Virus record (IMG/VR): IMGVR_UViG_3300031651_000003 | Location: 1 to 46,488 of that record | Reading direction: 5' to 3' (one strand) | Length of the DNA: 46,488 nucleotides | DNA from: a virus | Shown here: positions 13,642-20,909 of the stretch, in pieces | How the letters are laid out: every line of letters starts with the position of its first letter | How positions within the stretch are numbered: the stretch's first letter is position 1 | Notes under the pieces: generated by a model | What the model was told of the DNA's origin: nothing | Seen by the model: only the letters and a program-made list of their open reading frames with translations | The model's database searches: none | Made by a program: the position numbers and the translations under genes

Positions 13642-14298
13642 CTATCGTTTGCGTGATGTTACCTCTGCCCAGGCGTAGCATCGCCCGATGCCATCTGGCC
13701 CGATGATGACTTGCTCACAAGGCGCGGGGCACGGCTCTTCGTATTCTGGCGTTCCTGGTGCCCCCCAGTGCCAGGCGTCCCAGCACCAGAACTCAACAAT
13801 GTCTCCAACGATTGCACCTCCTGTATCAAGGCATTGACATTCGTAAGGGCCAATTCTAAGAAAATCTTTGAATCTTGAAATGTCACACGCCAGTACCCCA
13901 GCAGCGACCGGAGCGCCCGACGCTGTTCGTCGTCCATTCGGGCAATAGGCTCCGGTAGCATCACCCTTGCAGAAGTAGTGCGAGATTCGGGCGAGGAAGC
14001 GTTCACCTACGACCCCCTTTGGCGGAAGGGCGGTGTCTCCCAATCTGCCTTCGTAGTCGCTGTTTCCCTCCGGCGGCGCTTCGAGCGCTGGAATATAGCA
14101 TCGTGGATAGAGTAGGTGGTGTTCCGCAATGGCAGTTTGTTCTGTGGGATAAGGAACTGTAGGTGGCGCGACCAAGCTAGCCTCTCCCACCTCCTCCACC
14201 ACCAACCCCGCGCCAGCCACCCTAATCCGAAGGCTATCGGCACGAGCAAGAAGGCGATCCACAGTAGCGTCCAAAGGCTCAGGTCGGGCATCAGTCAC
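13642..14298 (-). CDS. 3D (double-psi barrel) domain protein
   Basis: The C-terminal part carries a 3D/double-psi-barrel domain: the HYFCKGDATGAYCPNG entry, RTASGAPVAAGVLACD, then ECQCLDTGGAIVGD. Such domains bind or cut peptidoglycan (MltA/RlpA-like); the third acidic position reads VEF, so activity is uncertain. The start is unclear. GTG 14298 overlaps the preceding mini-gene stop (GTGA) and gives 218 residues. The same frame is open up to GTG 14598 and would then begin with a signal-like VILGLLLAAALAVSG, but that extension crosses two mini-genes with strong ribosome sites. Confidence 0.6.
   Translation of the reverse strand: MTDARPEPLDATVDRLLARADSLRIRVAGAGLVVEEVGEASLVAPPTVPYPTEQTAIAEHHLLYPRCYIPALEAPPEGNSDYEGRLGDTALPPKGVVGERFLARISHYFCKGDATGAYCPNGRRTASGAPVAAGVLACDISRFKDFLRIGPYECQCLDTGGAIVGDIVEFWCWDAWHWGAPGTPEYEEPCPAPCEQVIIGPDGIGRCYAWAEVTSRKR
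14007..14291 (-). CDS. Overlapping membrane-protein frame
   Basis: This frame starts at ATG 14291 and lies inside the 3D-protein gene in a different frame. Its first 35 residues are a clear membrane segment (LWTLLWIAFLLVPIAFGLGW, then a Trp/Arg-rich boundary); the rest is basic and less convincing. It could be a real overlapping gene, or its N-terminus could be joined to the 3D domain by a -1 frameshift. The TGACTGATG junction with the upstream mini-gene supports translation. Confidence 0.4.
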   Translation of the reverse strand: MPDLSLWTLLWIAFLLVPIAFGLGWLARGWWWRRWERLAWSRHLQFLIPQNKLPLRNTTYSIHDAIFQRSKRRRRETATTKADWETPPFRQRGS

Positions 14299-14417
14299 CC
14301 CCAAATCAGAAAACAGGCTACCCACACCACATTGGTAATCGCTGCCCCTGTGAAGGCAGCCAAAATCCATCGAGCCACTGGATCGTCTGTATCTATCACC
14401 AAAAAGTATTTGGCCAT
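14295..14417 (-). CDS. 40-residue single-span membrane miniprotein
   Basis: ATG 14417 has AAGGAGG five bases upstream. MAKYFLVIDTDDPVARW is followed by one hydrophobic span (ILAAFTGAAITNVVWVACFL). The stop overlaps the 3D-protein GTG. The ribosome site and clean topology make it a likely gene despite its size. Confidence 0.6.
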   Translation of the reverse strand: MAKYFLVIDTDDPVARWILAAFTGAAITNVVWVACFLIWG

Positions 14418-14438
14418 CGCTTCCTCCTTGTTGGGCAT

Positions 14439-14531
14439 CTAACCGCCCCTCGGTGTCCCACACTTCTTGCAAGTCTTCCGCCTGATACTGTTCTCGGTTA
14501 CACAACGACGGCAGACCCAAATCTCCTCCAT
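14439..14531 (-). CDS. 30-residue zinc-ribbon miniprotein
   Basis: ATG 14531 follows AAGGAGG. The product begins MEEIWVCRRCVTEN and ends with CKKCGTPRGG: two CxxC knuckles 13 residues apart, a complete rubredoxin-like zinc ribbon in 30 residues. Confidence 0.6.
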   Translation of the reverse strand: MEEIWVCRRCVTENSIRRKTCKKCGTPRGG

Positions 14532-14618
14532 CGTTCCCTCCTTGTTCTCCCTGCCCACTTACCGCCAGCGCTGCTGCCAAGAGTAGGCCAAGAATCACGA
14601 GCGCCCGCGGTAGGATAC

Positions 14619-14786
14619 TCAGCTAGGGCCTCCATGTTTAGTCGCCTCTTCGCGGTCGGCCTTGATCCAGCAGGCTTTACATAGAGGCGGACGCCGCTCT
14701 AGTCCATGCTCATAGGAGCCTTCCCAGTCTGGCTCAAGATAAGCAATTCGCTTCAGGGGCTTGCCGCATCTGTTGCAGTTAACCAT
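14619..14786 (-). CDS. 55-residue zinc-ribbon protein
   Basis: ATG 14786 overlaps the end of the upstream gene by 8 bases and has an AGGAG-type ribosome site. CNRCGKPLKR near the N-terminus and LCKACW near residue 36 form a zinc ribbon; the tail is charged. Probably a nucleic-acid- or protein-binding accessory factor. Confidence 0.6.
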   Translation of the reverse strand: MVNCNRCGKPLKRIAYLEPDWEGSYEHGLERRPPLCKACWIKADREEATKHGGPS

Positions 14787-15351
14787 CTCCTTCTCTCCTT
14801 TCTCTCGCCCGCCATCGCTCTAGCGCCTCGGCCCTTGTTGGCCCGCGCACCTCCGTCGCCTCGCGGAAGGCTTGCGCTGCGGGCTTGGCTATCTGTTCCT
14901 GATAGGCAGTCTTGACAGCACGGTATGCGGGCTGACGCAGCAGCATTTCCTCTTCGGGCGTGAATGCTTCGCCCCTGCTGATCTTCGCCATGAGACTTTC
15001 AGGCGTGAGCTTGGGGGAGGGTTCAGCAGCAGTGGCCCAGAATACGCTATCAGCGGGTCCTTTGCCGCCGTATAAACCAGACGGAGCAGCTTCAGCCTTC
15101 AATTGCAGTTCTGCATCCCTCTTTAGAATGGCGCTGATTTGGCCACTAGGCTCACGAATCCTCCAAGCTGTCATTTTCCCAGTGCCAGTTTCGCCAATGA
15201 CCTCACCATAATTAGGTAAGCCGCGAGCCTGAATAGTGTCCCCTATCTCGATTTTGCCCTCAATCGCCCCCGCTGTGCGGGTAGGGGCTTTGGCAGCCTC
15301 TAGTGCCCTAATTCCTGATTCGTTGTCCGGCAAAGTTATTACCTCTGCCAT
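14779..15351 (-). CDS. Hypothetical protein
   Basis: The product has 190 residues starting MAEVITLPDNE at 15351, behind AGAAAGGAG; the frame continues to 15432 without a better start. A small beta domain (IEIGDTIQARGLPNYGEVIG, GKMTAWRI) is followed by a long helical, proline-containing region. The C-terminal third is strongly charged (RAEALERWRARERREG). Not a family I recognise. The 237 bases upstream (15352-15588) contain no frame I can support. Confidence 0.55.
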   Translation of the reverse strand: MAEVITLPDNESGIRALEAAKAPTRTAGAIEGKIEIGDTIQARGLPNYGEVIGETGTGKMTAWRIREPSGQISAILKRDAELQLKAEAAPSGLYGGKGPADSVFWATAAEPSPKLTPESLMAKISRGEAFTPEEEMLLRQPAYRAVKTAYQEQIAKPAAQAFREATEVRGPTRAEALERWRARERREGDG

Positions 15352-15588
15352 CTCTCTCTCCTTTCTCTCACCGAATGGCAGGGGCTGAACTCCAGGCCAC
15401 CACCCCTTCTTCGCCTCCTGGCAGGCTCGCAACAGCTTATGCGCCCTCCACTGTTGTTAGCTATTTCATGGCGTCTCACCCGCCCTGTGGGAGCTAGAAA
15501 CCGCGCCGGTGGAGCCATGTCGCCAATGATCTCCAACCACTTCAAGGGCGGCAAGCTCGACTCCTAACCCCCACGCGGCGGGCAAGCA

Positions 15589-15834
15589 TCATAAATGTTC
15601 CCACTTTCCGGTGAAGACTAGACGTAGACCACGCCCTACTTGCTTGAAGAAGAACACCCACCTGTAATCGCCCACCCAGTCGCGTTGGAGAGGGTGCCGT
15701 AGATCATGCCAATGAGCGTTGTGGCCGCCAGCATCGTTGTTGAAGTGGATGCCCTTTTTCGTGACGCAGATATACGGTATCCGCTTCCAACTACAGTCGC
15801 CCGGCCAAGAACCCCACTGGAACCAGGGCCTCAT
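15589..15834 (-). CDS. Hypothetical aromatic-rich small protein
   Basis: The product has 81 residues from ATG 15834, behind AGGAGGG. It is rich in Trp, His and Phe (HNAHWHDLRHPLQRDWVGDY, RWVFFFKQVGRGLRLVF). No family is recognised. Strong start signal, with gene direction matching the operon. Confidence 0.55.
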   Translation of the reverse strand: MRPWFQWGSWPGDCSWKRIPYICVTKKGIHFNNDAGGHNAHWHDLRHPLQRDWVGDYRWVFFFKQVGRGLRLVFTGKWEHL

Positions 15835-15952
15835 CTCTCATCCCTCCTGGAGGCGCTAGGGGGCTGGCTACACGCCTGACAGCCCACGGAGATGGTGTAT
15901 CCACCAATTCTGCCGCACCCTGCTCGCTTCCCTCACCAACCCCCTGCGCCAT
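15791..15952 (-). CDS. Possible 53-residue protein
   Basis: An open frame starts at ATG 15952, one base after the upstream stop, and overlaps the next gene by 44 bases. Composition is Ala/Gly/Pro-rich and no ribosome site is convincing. It may be real only in its first 35 codons, or not at all. Confidence 0.3.
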   Translation of the reverse strand: MAQGVGEGSEQGAAELVDTPSPWAVRRVASPLAPPGGMRDEALVPVGFLAGRL

Positions 15953-15953
15953 G

Positions 15954-16286
15954 CTAGCCGTCGGCCTCAATTGCCACTGGCTGTAGCTCTGGCTCTAGGG
16001 CGACAAGTTCATAGCCAACGACAGCACGGATGATGTTGTCGAACGTCTTGCGGTTGAACTTGCCGTCTGGGAGATCGTTGCCCCGGTTCCAGTCCTCACC
16101 TGGCCTAGTAATCCGCGAGGTCGCCGTAGCACCGAGATATGTGCCGGTGAAATGCAGGTGGTAGGTATGTGCTGCCGTGCAGAAGATTACCGAACCGCGT
16201 CCGTCTACTTCGCTGAATCGAAAGCGTTCAGCCTGCTTCCCCCACAACGGTATCTCTTTTAGCCATTCCTCAAGTTGCTTCCTCAT
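15954..16286 (-). CDS. Hypothetical protein next to primase-helicase
   Basis: The product has 110 residues from ATG 16286 with AGAAAGGAGAG upstream. It is mixed alpha/beta with a central strand pair (GSVIFCTAAHTYHLHFTGTY) and a C-terminal helix (KFNRKTFDNIIRAVVGYELV). It lies just downstream of the primase-helicase gene, so a replication accessory role is plausible but unproven. Confidence 0.6.
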   Translation of the reverse strand: MRKQLEEWLKEIPLWGKQAERFRFSEVDGRGSVIFCTAAHTYHLHFTGTYLGATATSRITRPGEDWNRGNDLPDGKFNRKTFDNIIRAVVGYELVALEPELQPVAIEADG

Positions 16287-16307
16287 CTCTCTCCTTTCTC
16301 CCGTGGT

Positions 16308-17882
16308 TTACCTTCGGCTTCTCCACAGCCGGCCGTCTTCATATATCGCCGAGAACGGCAGGGCAGCACCACCGTTCCGCAATCGTGCGGAACACTCCAC
16401 TCGGTCGGGGTCATTCGGGTCTCGCATGAGGTGTAGTCGGCAGTCCGGCGCGTTTTCTAACACGCTCGACCCTCGGGGCGAGTCGCTTCCCTCGAACTGA
16501 CTAGGCTTACGGTCGTGGTGTATCAACAGGACACCTATATCTCGTTCATCGCGCATCCGTTTCAACGGCTCGAACAGACGAGTCATTGCCGCTGGGTCGT
16601 TTTCCTTGAACCCTGGTGGATAGGTACAGGTGAGGTTGTCGATGATCACTAGGACAGGTTCTAAGGCTTCTACGGCTCTTTGCAGCGCCTCTAGCGAGGC
16701 GGACTCGCTGTCCAGTATTAGGCCCCGTCGATTCCACACAAAAAACTTCGCTAATGCCTCGTCGTCCATGCCTGCCGTGCTTGAAGCCAACCGATAGTTG
16801 AAGAAGTTAGGGTGAATCTCCTCTTGCACGAACAATACCGGCCCGCGTGCCGCGGTTGGTATTTCACCAAGGAACGGCCTGCCCGACGCTACGGAGACAG
16901 CAAGTTCTAGGGCGAAGGTCGACTTAAAGGTGTCAGCGCGGCCAGAAAGAATGGCGAACTCGCCCCTGCGCATGATGCCCTTGGCGAGCCACGGATTTAG
17001 CGGCGCTAACTGCTTGCGGGCGAGGTGAACGGGTGTCCCGATGTCCTCCGTCTCATTCTTCGTCAGGTCTGTGTGCTCTAGTCTCTCTAGCGTATCGCTC
17101 AGGACATCGCCCTTGAAATCCAGGCTCTTGTATAGATCGGTAAGGTCGGCGCCCACGGCAAAGTCCTTCGGCAGTGACAGGACACCAACCGATAACACGG
17201 GCGTCAGCGCTGCCGCCGCCTTTCGTGCGCCACGTTTGCCAGCGTCGTCGTTGTCGTACAGGATTTCGATGTGTTGAATGCCGAGGCTCTGAAGCAAGAG
17301 GCCCGCTCCCGCTGGCACATAGCCGGCGCCAGTGGTAAACGAGATGGCAGGGATGCCGCATTCGTAGGCGGTCCAGGTGTCAGGTTCGCCCTCAACAAGA
17401 TAGACCGTGGGCGTTTGGGGAAAACGCTCAGCTAGCATGTCCAGCCCATACACGGCAAGTCGCGGCCCGCTCCCCCACCAGAACTTACGGTGGTGTTGTG
17501 GGCTGAACGCCTTAAAGCGATAGCTTACAGTTCGGCCCGTCTGGTCTCGCACGGGGTAGCGCCAAGCCTGGGCTTTTAGGTCAGCCTCGATGCCGAACGC
17601 CGATATGGTTTTCTTGCTGATACCCCGCGTTGTGAGTGCGCGCATCGCTGCCGTTTCGCCCAAACTTTTCCGTTCGACTGGAATGTTCAGGGCTTCGGCA
17701 AGTTCGGCAAGTGAGCCCTTCTTACCACAGCCGTGACAGTTGAAGCCTCGCTCAGGGTGGATTGAGAGCGATGGCACACGGTCCTCGTGGAAGGGACATC
17801 GCGCCATGCGGTTGCCCGCCGGGTCTGGCCGGGACACCTTGTCAAGTCGTTCTAAGATTTGCTCAAACAGTGCTGTTGTCAT
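16308..17882 (-). CDS. Primase-helicase (CHC2 zinc finger, Toprim, RecA-like ATPase)
   Basis: The product has 524 residues. The CHC2 zinc finger has C29, H32, C49 and C52. The Toprim core has LVEGEPD (162-168) and ILYDNDDAGKR (207-217). The RecA-like RepA/DnaB ATPase has Walker A SGRADTFKST (313-322), Walker B LVIIDN (411-416) and a sensor-like LLIHHD (452-457). It would unwind the fork and lay primers, as in T7 gp4-type fusions, although the ATPase is closer to RepA. It is the only replication fork protein recognised, so host polymerase is needed. It has its own promoter at 17973-18000. Confidence 0.9.
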   Translation of the reverse strand: MTTALFEQILERLDKVSRPDPAGNRMARCPFHEDRVPSLSIHPERGFNCHGCGKKGSLAELAEALNIPVERKSLGETAAMRALTTRGISKKTISAFGIEADLKAQAWRYPVRDQTGRTVSYRFKAFSPQHHRKFWWGSGPRLAVYGLDMLAERFPQTPTVYLVEGEPDTWTAYECGIPAISFTTGAGYVPAGAGLLLQSLGIQHIEILYDNDDAGKRGARKAAAALTPVLSVGVLSLPKDFAVGADLTDLYKSLDFKGDVLSDTLERLEHTDLTKNETEDIGTPVHLARKQLAPLNPWLAKGIMRRGEFAILSGRADTFKSTFALELAVSVASGRPFLGEIPTAARGPVLFVQEEIHPNFFNYRLASSTAGMDDEALAKFFVWNRRGLILDSESASLEALQRAVEALEPVLVIIDNLTCTYPPGFKENDPAAMTRLFEPLKRMRDERDIGVLLIHHDRKPSQFEGSDSPRGSSVLENAPDCRLHLMRDPNDPDRVECSARLRNGGAALPFSAIYEDGRLWRSRR

Positions 17883-17972
17883 GTCTGAATGGCGGGCTAG
17901 GCAAAGGGCCTTAGCTCCTCACTGCCACCGCAAGTCGACGCTCCCGTCGCCTCGGCTAGCCCACCATCTCCT

Positions 17973-18000
17973 ATTATACCATGAGACAATGATTGTGCAA
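17973..18000 (-). promoter_or_regulatory. Leftward promoter for primase-helicase (TTGCAC, 16 bp, TATAAT)
   Basis: Read leftward: -35 TTGCAC (17995-18000), 16-bp spacer, -10 TATAAT (17973-17978). It fills most of the 129-base gap between the primase gene and the gene ending at 18012, and would let replication genes be expressed separately from the main operon promoter. Confidence 0.65.
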
Positions 18001-18011
18001 GCGCTTCATCG

Positions 18012-18326
18012 TCAATCCTCGCAAAAAATAATCACGATTTGTCGCGCCGTTCTTGCCGCGTCCTTGCCGTTGTGAGGTAGGCGGATAGCAGGCGAGAGCT
18101 GGCCCCACAGTTTCTCGGCGCGTTCGGCTCCCAGTTCGTCCCAGAAAGCACCGATAATCCCGCCAGCTAGCATGTGGCTCGGCAAGCCGTGTGTTGCGGC
18201 TCTTACCGTCTCGGCAGCTACGGCCGCGAGTGCCTCTTGGTGGGCTTCCCAGCCCTTCGGGTCGAAGATTTGCCAGCCTTGCCGTTCAAGCGTGGCCGCA
18301 CAGTTATGACGAAATGGGTTTCTCAT
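18012..18326 (-). CDS. Hypothetical protein
   Basis: The product has 104 residues starting MRNPFRHNCAATL at 18326, overlapping the upstream stop (ATGA). It is mostly helical (GWEAHQEALAAVAAETVRAA, ELGAERAEKLWGQL). No catalytic motif is visible. It is the last gene before the internal promoter. Confidence 0.55.
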   Translation of the reverse strand: MRNPFRHNCAATLERQGWQIFDPKGWEAHQEALAAVAAETVRAATHGLPSHMLAGGIIGAFWDELGAERAEKLWGQLSPAIRLPHNGKDAARTARQIVIIFCED

Positions 18327-19114
18327 GCTTGTGCCTCCTCTAGCGTTCCTTGCCATAAAACGTTTCCGTCGGGACCGCCGTGAAGTCGCCAGGTTTTACC
18401 AGCGAGCGAAGGAATGAGGCCCATGTGCCAGAGATCAACGGCAGCCCTGAACGGATAGTCGTTGGTTGTTCCATTCGCCCATTTCCAGTTCTTGATGCCA
18501 GGGAAGAGTGAGCCAAAGTAAGCCCCCACGCTATCCCACACGCTGGGCCCCACGCTATCCCACACGCTATCCCACACGCTGGGCCCCACGCTATCCCACA
18601 CGCTATCCCACACGCTGGCCCACACGCTATCCCACACTCTATCCCACACGCTGGCCCCCACGCTGGCCCACACTCTATCCCACACGCTATCCCTCACGCT
18701 GGCCCCCACGCTATCCCTCACGCTGGCCCACTCCTTTAGCAGGCGTATGTGCCGTTGGGTAATCTTCTTGGGTGGCTTAATGTGGAACGGGTGAACGGGC
18801 TTAATGGCCTCGCTGTAGTTCCAGCCAAACAGCCTATCCAGGTGGCTCACCTCTTCCAAGACCCTCAATTCGTGGAAGCCAAACTTTTTACCGTCGCCTG
18901 TTACTGGCTCGCCCTCAACGACGAAAGCGCGGCAAGGAATGGAGGCACCAACGAAAGAGTCGTTTGGGTTAGGGCAGGCGTGGAGGACGCCCGGGGCGCA
19001 GAGGTTGTGGCGGCGGCGCTTCTTGGCGATCTTCACCGTCTTGCCTACAGCCCATTTGGTTGTGTGATCGTAGAAACTGCGGCCTTGTAGGTCGGTCAAC
19101 TTGTATGCCTTCAT
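18323..19114 (-). CDS. Protein with WDSV/GASV-type tandem repeats
   Basis: The product has 263 residues starting MKAYKLTDLQG at 19114, behind GAGGCG; the open frame further upstream has no start signal. The N-terminal 125 residues form a DUF-like domain (LTDLQGRSFYDHTTKWAVGK, CPNPNDSFVGASIPCRAFVV) found in phage proteins that carry such repeats. Residues about 127-198 are tetrapeptide repeats of WDSV, WASV, RDSV, GASV and GPSV, coded by a near-identical 12-base DNA repeat. They may form a coil like pentapeptide-repeat helices. A C-terminal domain follows. The function is unknown; the length is likely to vary by slippage. Confidence 0.7.
   Translation of the reverse strand: MKAYKLTDLQGRSFYDHTTKWAVGKTVKIAKKRRRHNLCAPGVLHACPNPNDSFVGASIPCRAFVVEGEPVTGDGKKFGFHELRVLEEVSHLDRLFGWNYSEAIKPVHPFHIKPPKKITQRHIRLLKEWASVRDSVGASVRDSVWDRVWASVGASVWDRVWDSVWASVWDSVWDSVGPSVWDSVWDSVGPSVWDSVGAYFGSLFPGIKNWKWANGTTNDYPFRAAVDLWHMGLIPSLAGKTWRLHGGPDGNVLWQGTLEEAQA
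18520..18735 (-). repeat. 12-bp minisatellite inside a coding region
   Basis: About 18 near-identical 12-base units occur; on the + strand they read as variants of CACGCTATCCCA and CACGCTGGCCCA. Unit length is a multiple of three, so gain or loss keeps the frame. Confidence 0.85.
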
Positions 19115-19151
19115 CTTATCGCCTCCTCGTTTGATACCCAATTCCCTCCTC

Positions 19152-19514
19152 TTATTCAAGGCCCTTCTCATCTGGCCCGGGTTCCAAGAACTTCCCAGAC
19201 AATCCCCCTTGGCCCACGACGCCCATCGGCGTATGGAACGTGGGCTCAAAGAGCCGCGTCGCCCCACAATGTCGGCAGCGGCCCTCGTTGCAGTTATCGA
19301 GAGAGCCTAGTCTGCCGAGCAGCCAGTGATGAGCACCAGTGGGCGATTGTTTACAGAGGCCGTTGCTCATCGCACGCACCAGCCTAACCGGACGATGGCG
19401 GGTCACCGGCCGCTTGGCCCCTGGCCGGTGCATGAAACAGTACCCATCGGGTTCTGCGGGCTTATGGCAGCGAGCACCGCTATTCGTTATCGCTTTGCAT
19501 GTTATCGAGGGCAC
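19152..19514 (-). CDS. Double zinc-finger protein
   Basis: The product has 120 residues from GTG 19514. The N-terminal finger has C6, C16, C26 and H29 (CKAITNSGARCHKPAEPDGYC, then FMH) of the kind found in small DUF5763-like proteins. A second Cys/His group follows after an Arg-rich linker: CKQSPTGAHHW and CRHCGATRLF. An internal ATG before the second finger could give a shorter form. It probably binds nucleic acid. Confidence 0.65.
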   Translation of the reverse strand: MPSITCKAITNSGARCHKPAEPDGYCFMHRPGAKRPVTRHRPVRLVRAMSNGLCKQSPTGAHHWLLGRLGSLDNCNEGRCRHCGATRLFEPTFHTPMGVVGQGGLSGKFLEPGPDEKGLE

Positions 19515-19653
19515 GGGCTTTCAATTCCATTTCCTGCACTTCGTCTACCAATGTCTTGATGTGCCGGCGCAGGGCGTCGGCCTCGTTGTAGAGCTTCGCT
19601 AGTTTCCGCGTGAATGGTTGCATTCGCCGAAGAGTTCGCTTTCGTAGGGCCAC
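19480..19653 (-). CDS. 57-residue coiled-coil protein
   Basis: GTG 19653 is preceded by GGAGG six bases upstream, which also overlaps the end of the previous mini-gene; ATG 19623 is a weaker internal alternative. After a basic N-terminus the sequence is one long helix with heptad pattern (KLAKLYNEADALRRHIKTLV, DEVQEMELKARALDN). It overlaps the next gene by 35 bases in another frame. Confidence 0.6.
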   Translation of the reverse strand: MALRKRTLRRMQPFTRKLAKLYNEADALRRHIKTLVDEVQEMELKARALDNMQSDNE

Positions 19654-19656
19654 GTT

Positions 19657-19791
19657 TCACCTCCTATCTATGGGCTTGAAGTCCTCGTTTCGTAGTGGCT
19701 TGCCTTCTGTCCACCTGATGAAACCCTCGCGGGTCAGGATTTGGGCCATCGCTTTTGGGCTTGGCTTCATTGTTGCCCTTGCTCTATTCAT
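19657..19791 (-). CDS. 44-residue basic protein
   Basis: ATG 19791 is preceded by AGGAAGGAGAG. The product begins MNRARATMKPSPKAMAQIL and continues TREGFIRWTEGKPLRNEDF. Its stop lies inside the ribosome site of the next gene, so the two are coupled. Confidence 0.55.
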   Translation of the reverse strand: MNRARATMKPSPKAMAQILTREGFIRWTEGKPLRNEDFKPIDRR

Positions 19792-19887
19792 ACTCTCTCT
19801 CCTTCCTACCGACATTCGCCCACTCTCACGAATGGGTGCACGGAGTAGGGCGAACGGGGCCGGGGCCAGGTGCCCCGCTCGCTAGGA

Positions 19888-19905
19888 TTCCGAACGATTG
19901 GAAAG
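19888..19905 (+). repeat. Dispersed 18-bp motif, copy 4
   Basis: TTCCGAACGATTGGAAAG, identical to copy 1, in the 144-base gap (19792-19935) between two leftward genes. Apart from this motif the gap has no feature I can support. Confidence 0.75.
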
Positions 19906-19935
19906 TACGATAGGGCTAGTTATTACGCGCCAGCT

Positions 19936-20460
19936 CTAGGCTTCAGCCATCGAATGCGCGGGGCTGTTTCGCCGCTCCGTACGGCCCATTTTCCTTTCAC
20001 TCGCACGCTCTGGCAGTGCGGGTTCGCGGCATGAGCTGCCGGTTAGTCTCTTCGATCCATTCTGGCGGCTAACGATTCGGCCCCCTTCCCGATCGGGAAG
20101 CCCGTGATCGTCGGACGGGGAGGGGCGCCGCTGGTAGCTCTGCGCACTGGTCCCCCTCGCCCGACGCCGCCTCTTTGGATACCATTGTTCTTTCTTGGCC
20201 CAGATGTAGGACCAAGCCTCATCGGCTGATTTGCGACGGATACGCTTACATTGCCCAGACGATATGAGTCGTAGATGCAGGCCCGCTTGGAGCCGGCCTT
20301 GCTCGTAGGCTTGGAGCAGGTTCTCACTCTCGCCCGACACGTTGCAGTCTAGTCCCTTACTCCAACTTATGAGCGTACCTGGGCTGTGTCTGCCTAGTCT
20401 CCAGCAGAGCCGCTTATGATTCGCCGCGCGCGTCGGGCAGTTGTCGCAAGGATGCTCCAT
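19936..20460 (-). CDS. Hypothetical protein with N-terminal cysteine motif
   Basis: The product has 174 residues from ATG 20460. The N-terminus MEHPCDNCPTRAANHKRLCW has a CxxC and a third Cys, with more cysteines at DCNV and GQC, possibly a metal site. The second half is strongly basic and low in complexity (RRRRARGT, then many Arg/Ser/Pro) and looks disordered. The ribosome site GGGGGAG lies in the 3' arm of a strong hairpin (20476-20513). Confidence 0.5.
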   Translation of the reverse strand: MEHPCDNCPTRAANHKRLCWRLGRHSPGTLISWSKGLDCNVSGESENLLQAYEQGRLQAGLHLRLISSGQCKRIRRKSADEAWSYIWAKKEQWYPKRRRRARGTSAQSYQRRPSPSDDHGLPDREGGRIVSRQNGSKRLTGSSCREPALPERASERKMGRTERRNSPAHSMAEA

Positions 20461-20475
20461 CTAACTCCCCCGCTG

Positions 20476-20513
20476 CCGCCCACTAACGAGGGGGTGCCGT
20501 CGCTAGTGGGCGG
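20476..20513 (-). promoter_or_regulatory. Intergenic hairpin overlapping a ribosome site region
   Basis: CCGCCCACTA (20476-20485) and TAGTGGGCGG (20504-20513) are a perfect 10-bp inverted repeat around 18 bases. Flanking CTCCCC and GGGGAG can extend it with a bulge. On the leftward transcript the extended arm reaches the GGGGGAG before ATG 20460, so folding could hide that start. There is no T-run, so it is not a standard terminator. Confidence 0.6.
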
Positions 20514-20548
20514 GGAGTGGGAGGGCTAGTTAGGCCCGCCTATAGAGT

Positions 20549-20830
20549 TCATTGGGCAAGAACAATTATGTCACCGTCATAGTCGCCGCTGCGCCCGGTA
20601 ACGGCTGTAGCGATTCGAAGGACGCGTCGCCGCATATCCCTATATTCTGATCCGTTGTAGCCTGGCCCAACGTTGATTTCGAGCCACGCCCAAGCGGTGC
20701 CGGTGCCGTGGCCTACCTTAGCGGCGATTCCCGCCTTTTGCAGTGCAGCCTTTACAGCCGCTGTTTCTTCCCTGTGGGTCTTGTGCTTTCGCCAGCTCAC
20801 GTGCTCGCTCCTTTTCCCCTCTCCGCCCAT
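20549..20830 (-). CDS. LPD29-like small domain protein
   Basis: The product has 93 residues. The pattern THREETAAVKAALQKAGI, then AWAWLEINVG and a C-terminal GDYDGDIIVLAQ, is like the small alpha-beta domain (LPD29 type) of phage polyvalent and accessory proteins. Such proteins accompany replication and anti-restriction genes. The exact role is unknown; the family call is from memory of the pattern only. Confidence 0.5.
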   Translation of the reverse strand: MGGEGKRSEHVSWRKHKTHREETAAVKAALQKAGIAAKVGHGTGTAWAWLEINVGPGYNGSEYRDMRRRVLRIATAVTGRSGDYDGDIIVLAQ

Positions 20831-20909
20831 GACGCACTCAGTCCTTGTGTATGGGCTAGGCTACTAGCGTCTAATGCTTCCATCATCGTCGCACAGTCGT
20901 CGTCCATTG

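Noticed and set aside
15339-15554. Leftward 71-codon frame in the 15352-15588 gap
   Set aside because: Low-complexity Arg-rich product, no ribosome site, overlaps the next gene's start. I see no gene in this 237-base gap.
18520-18735. CRISPR-like array
   Set aside because: The repeats are directly adjacent 12-base units with no spacers and are in frame with a protein. No CRISPR array or cas operon is present; the 6690 nuclease is only Cas4-like.
19610-19885. Rightward 91-codon frame with a membrane-like stretch
   Set aside because: It is antisense to two mini-genes with strong ribosome sites (19480-19653 and 19657-19791).
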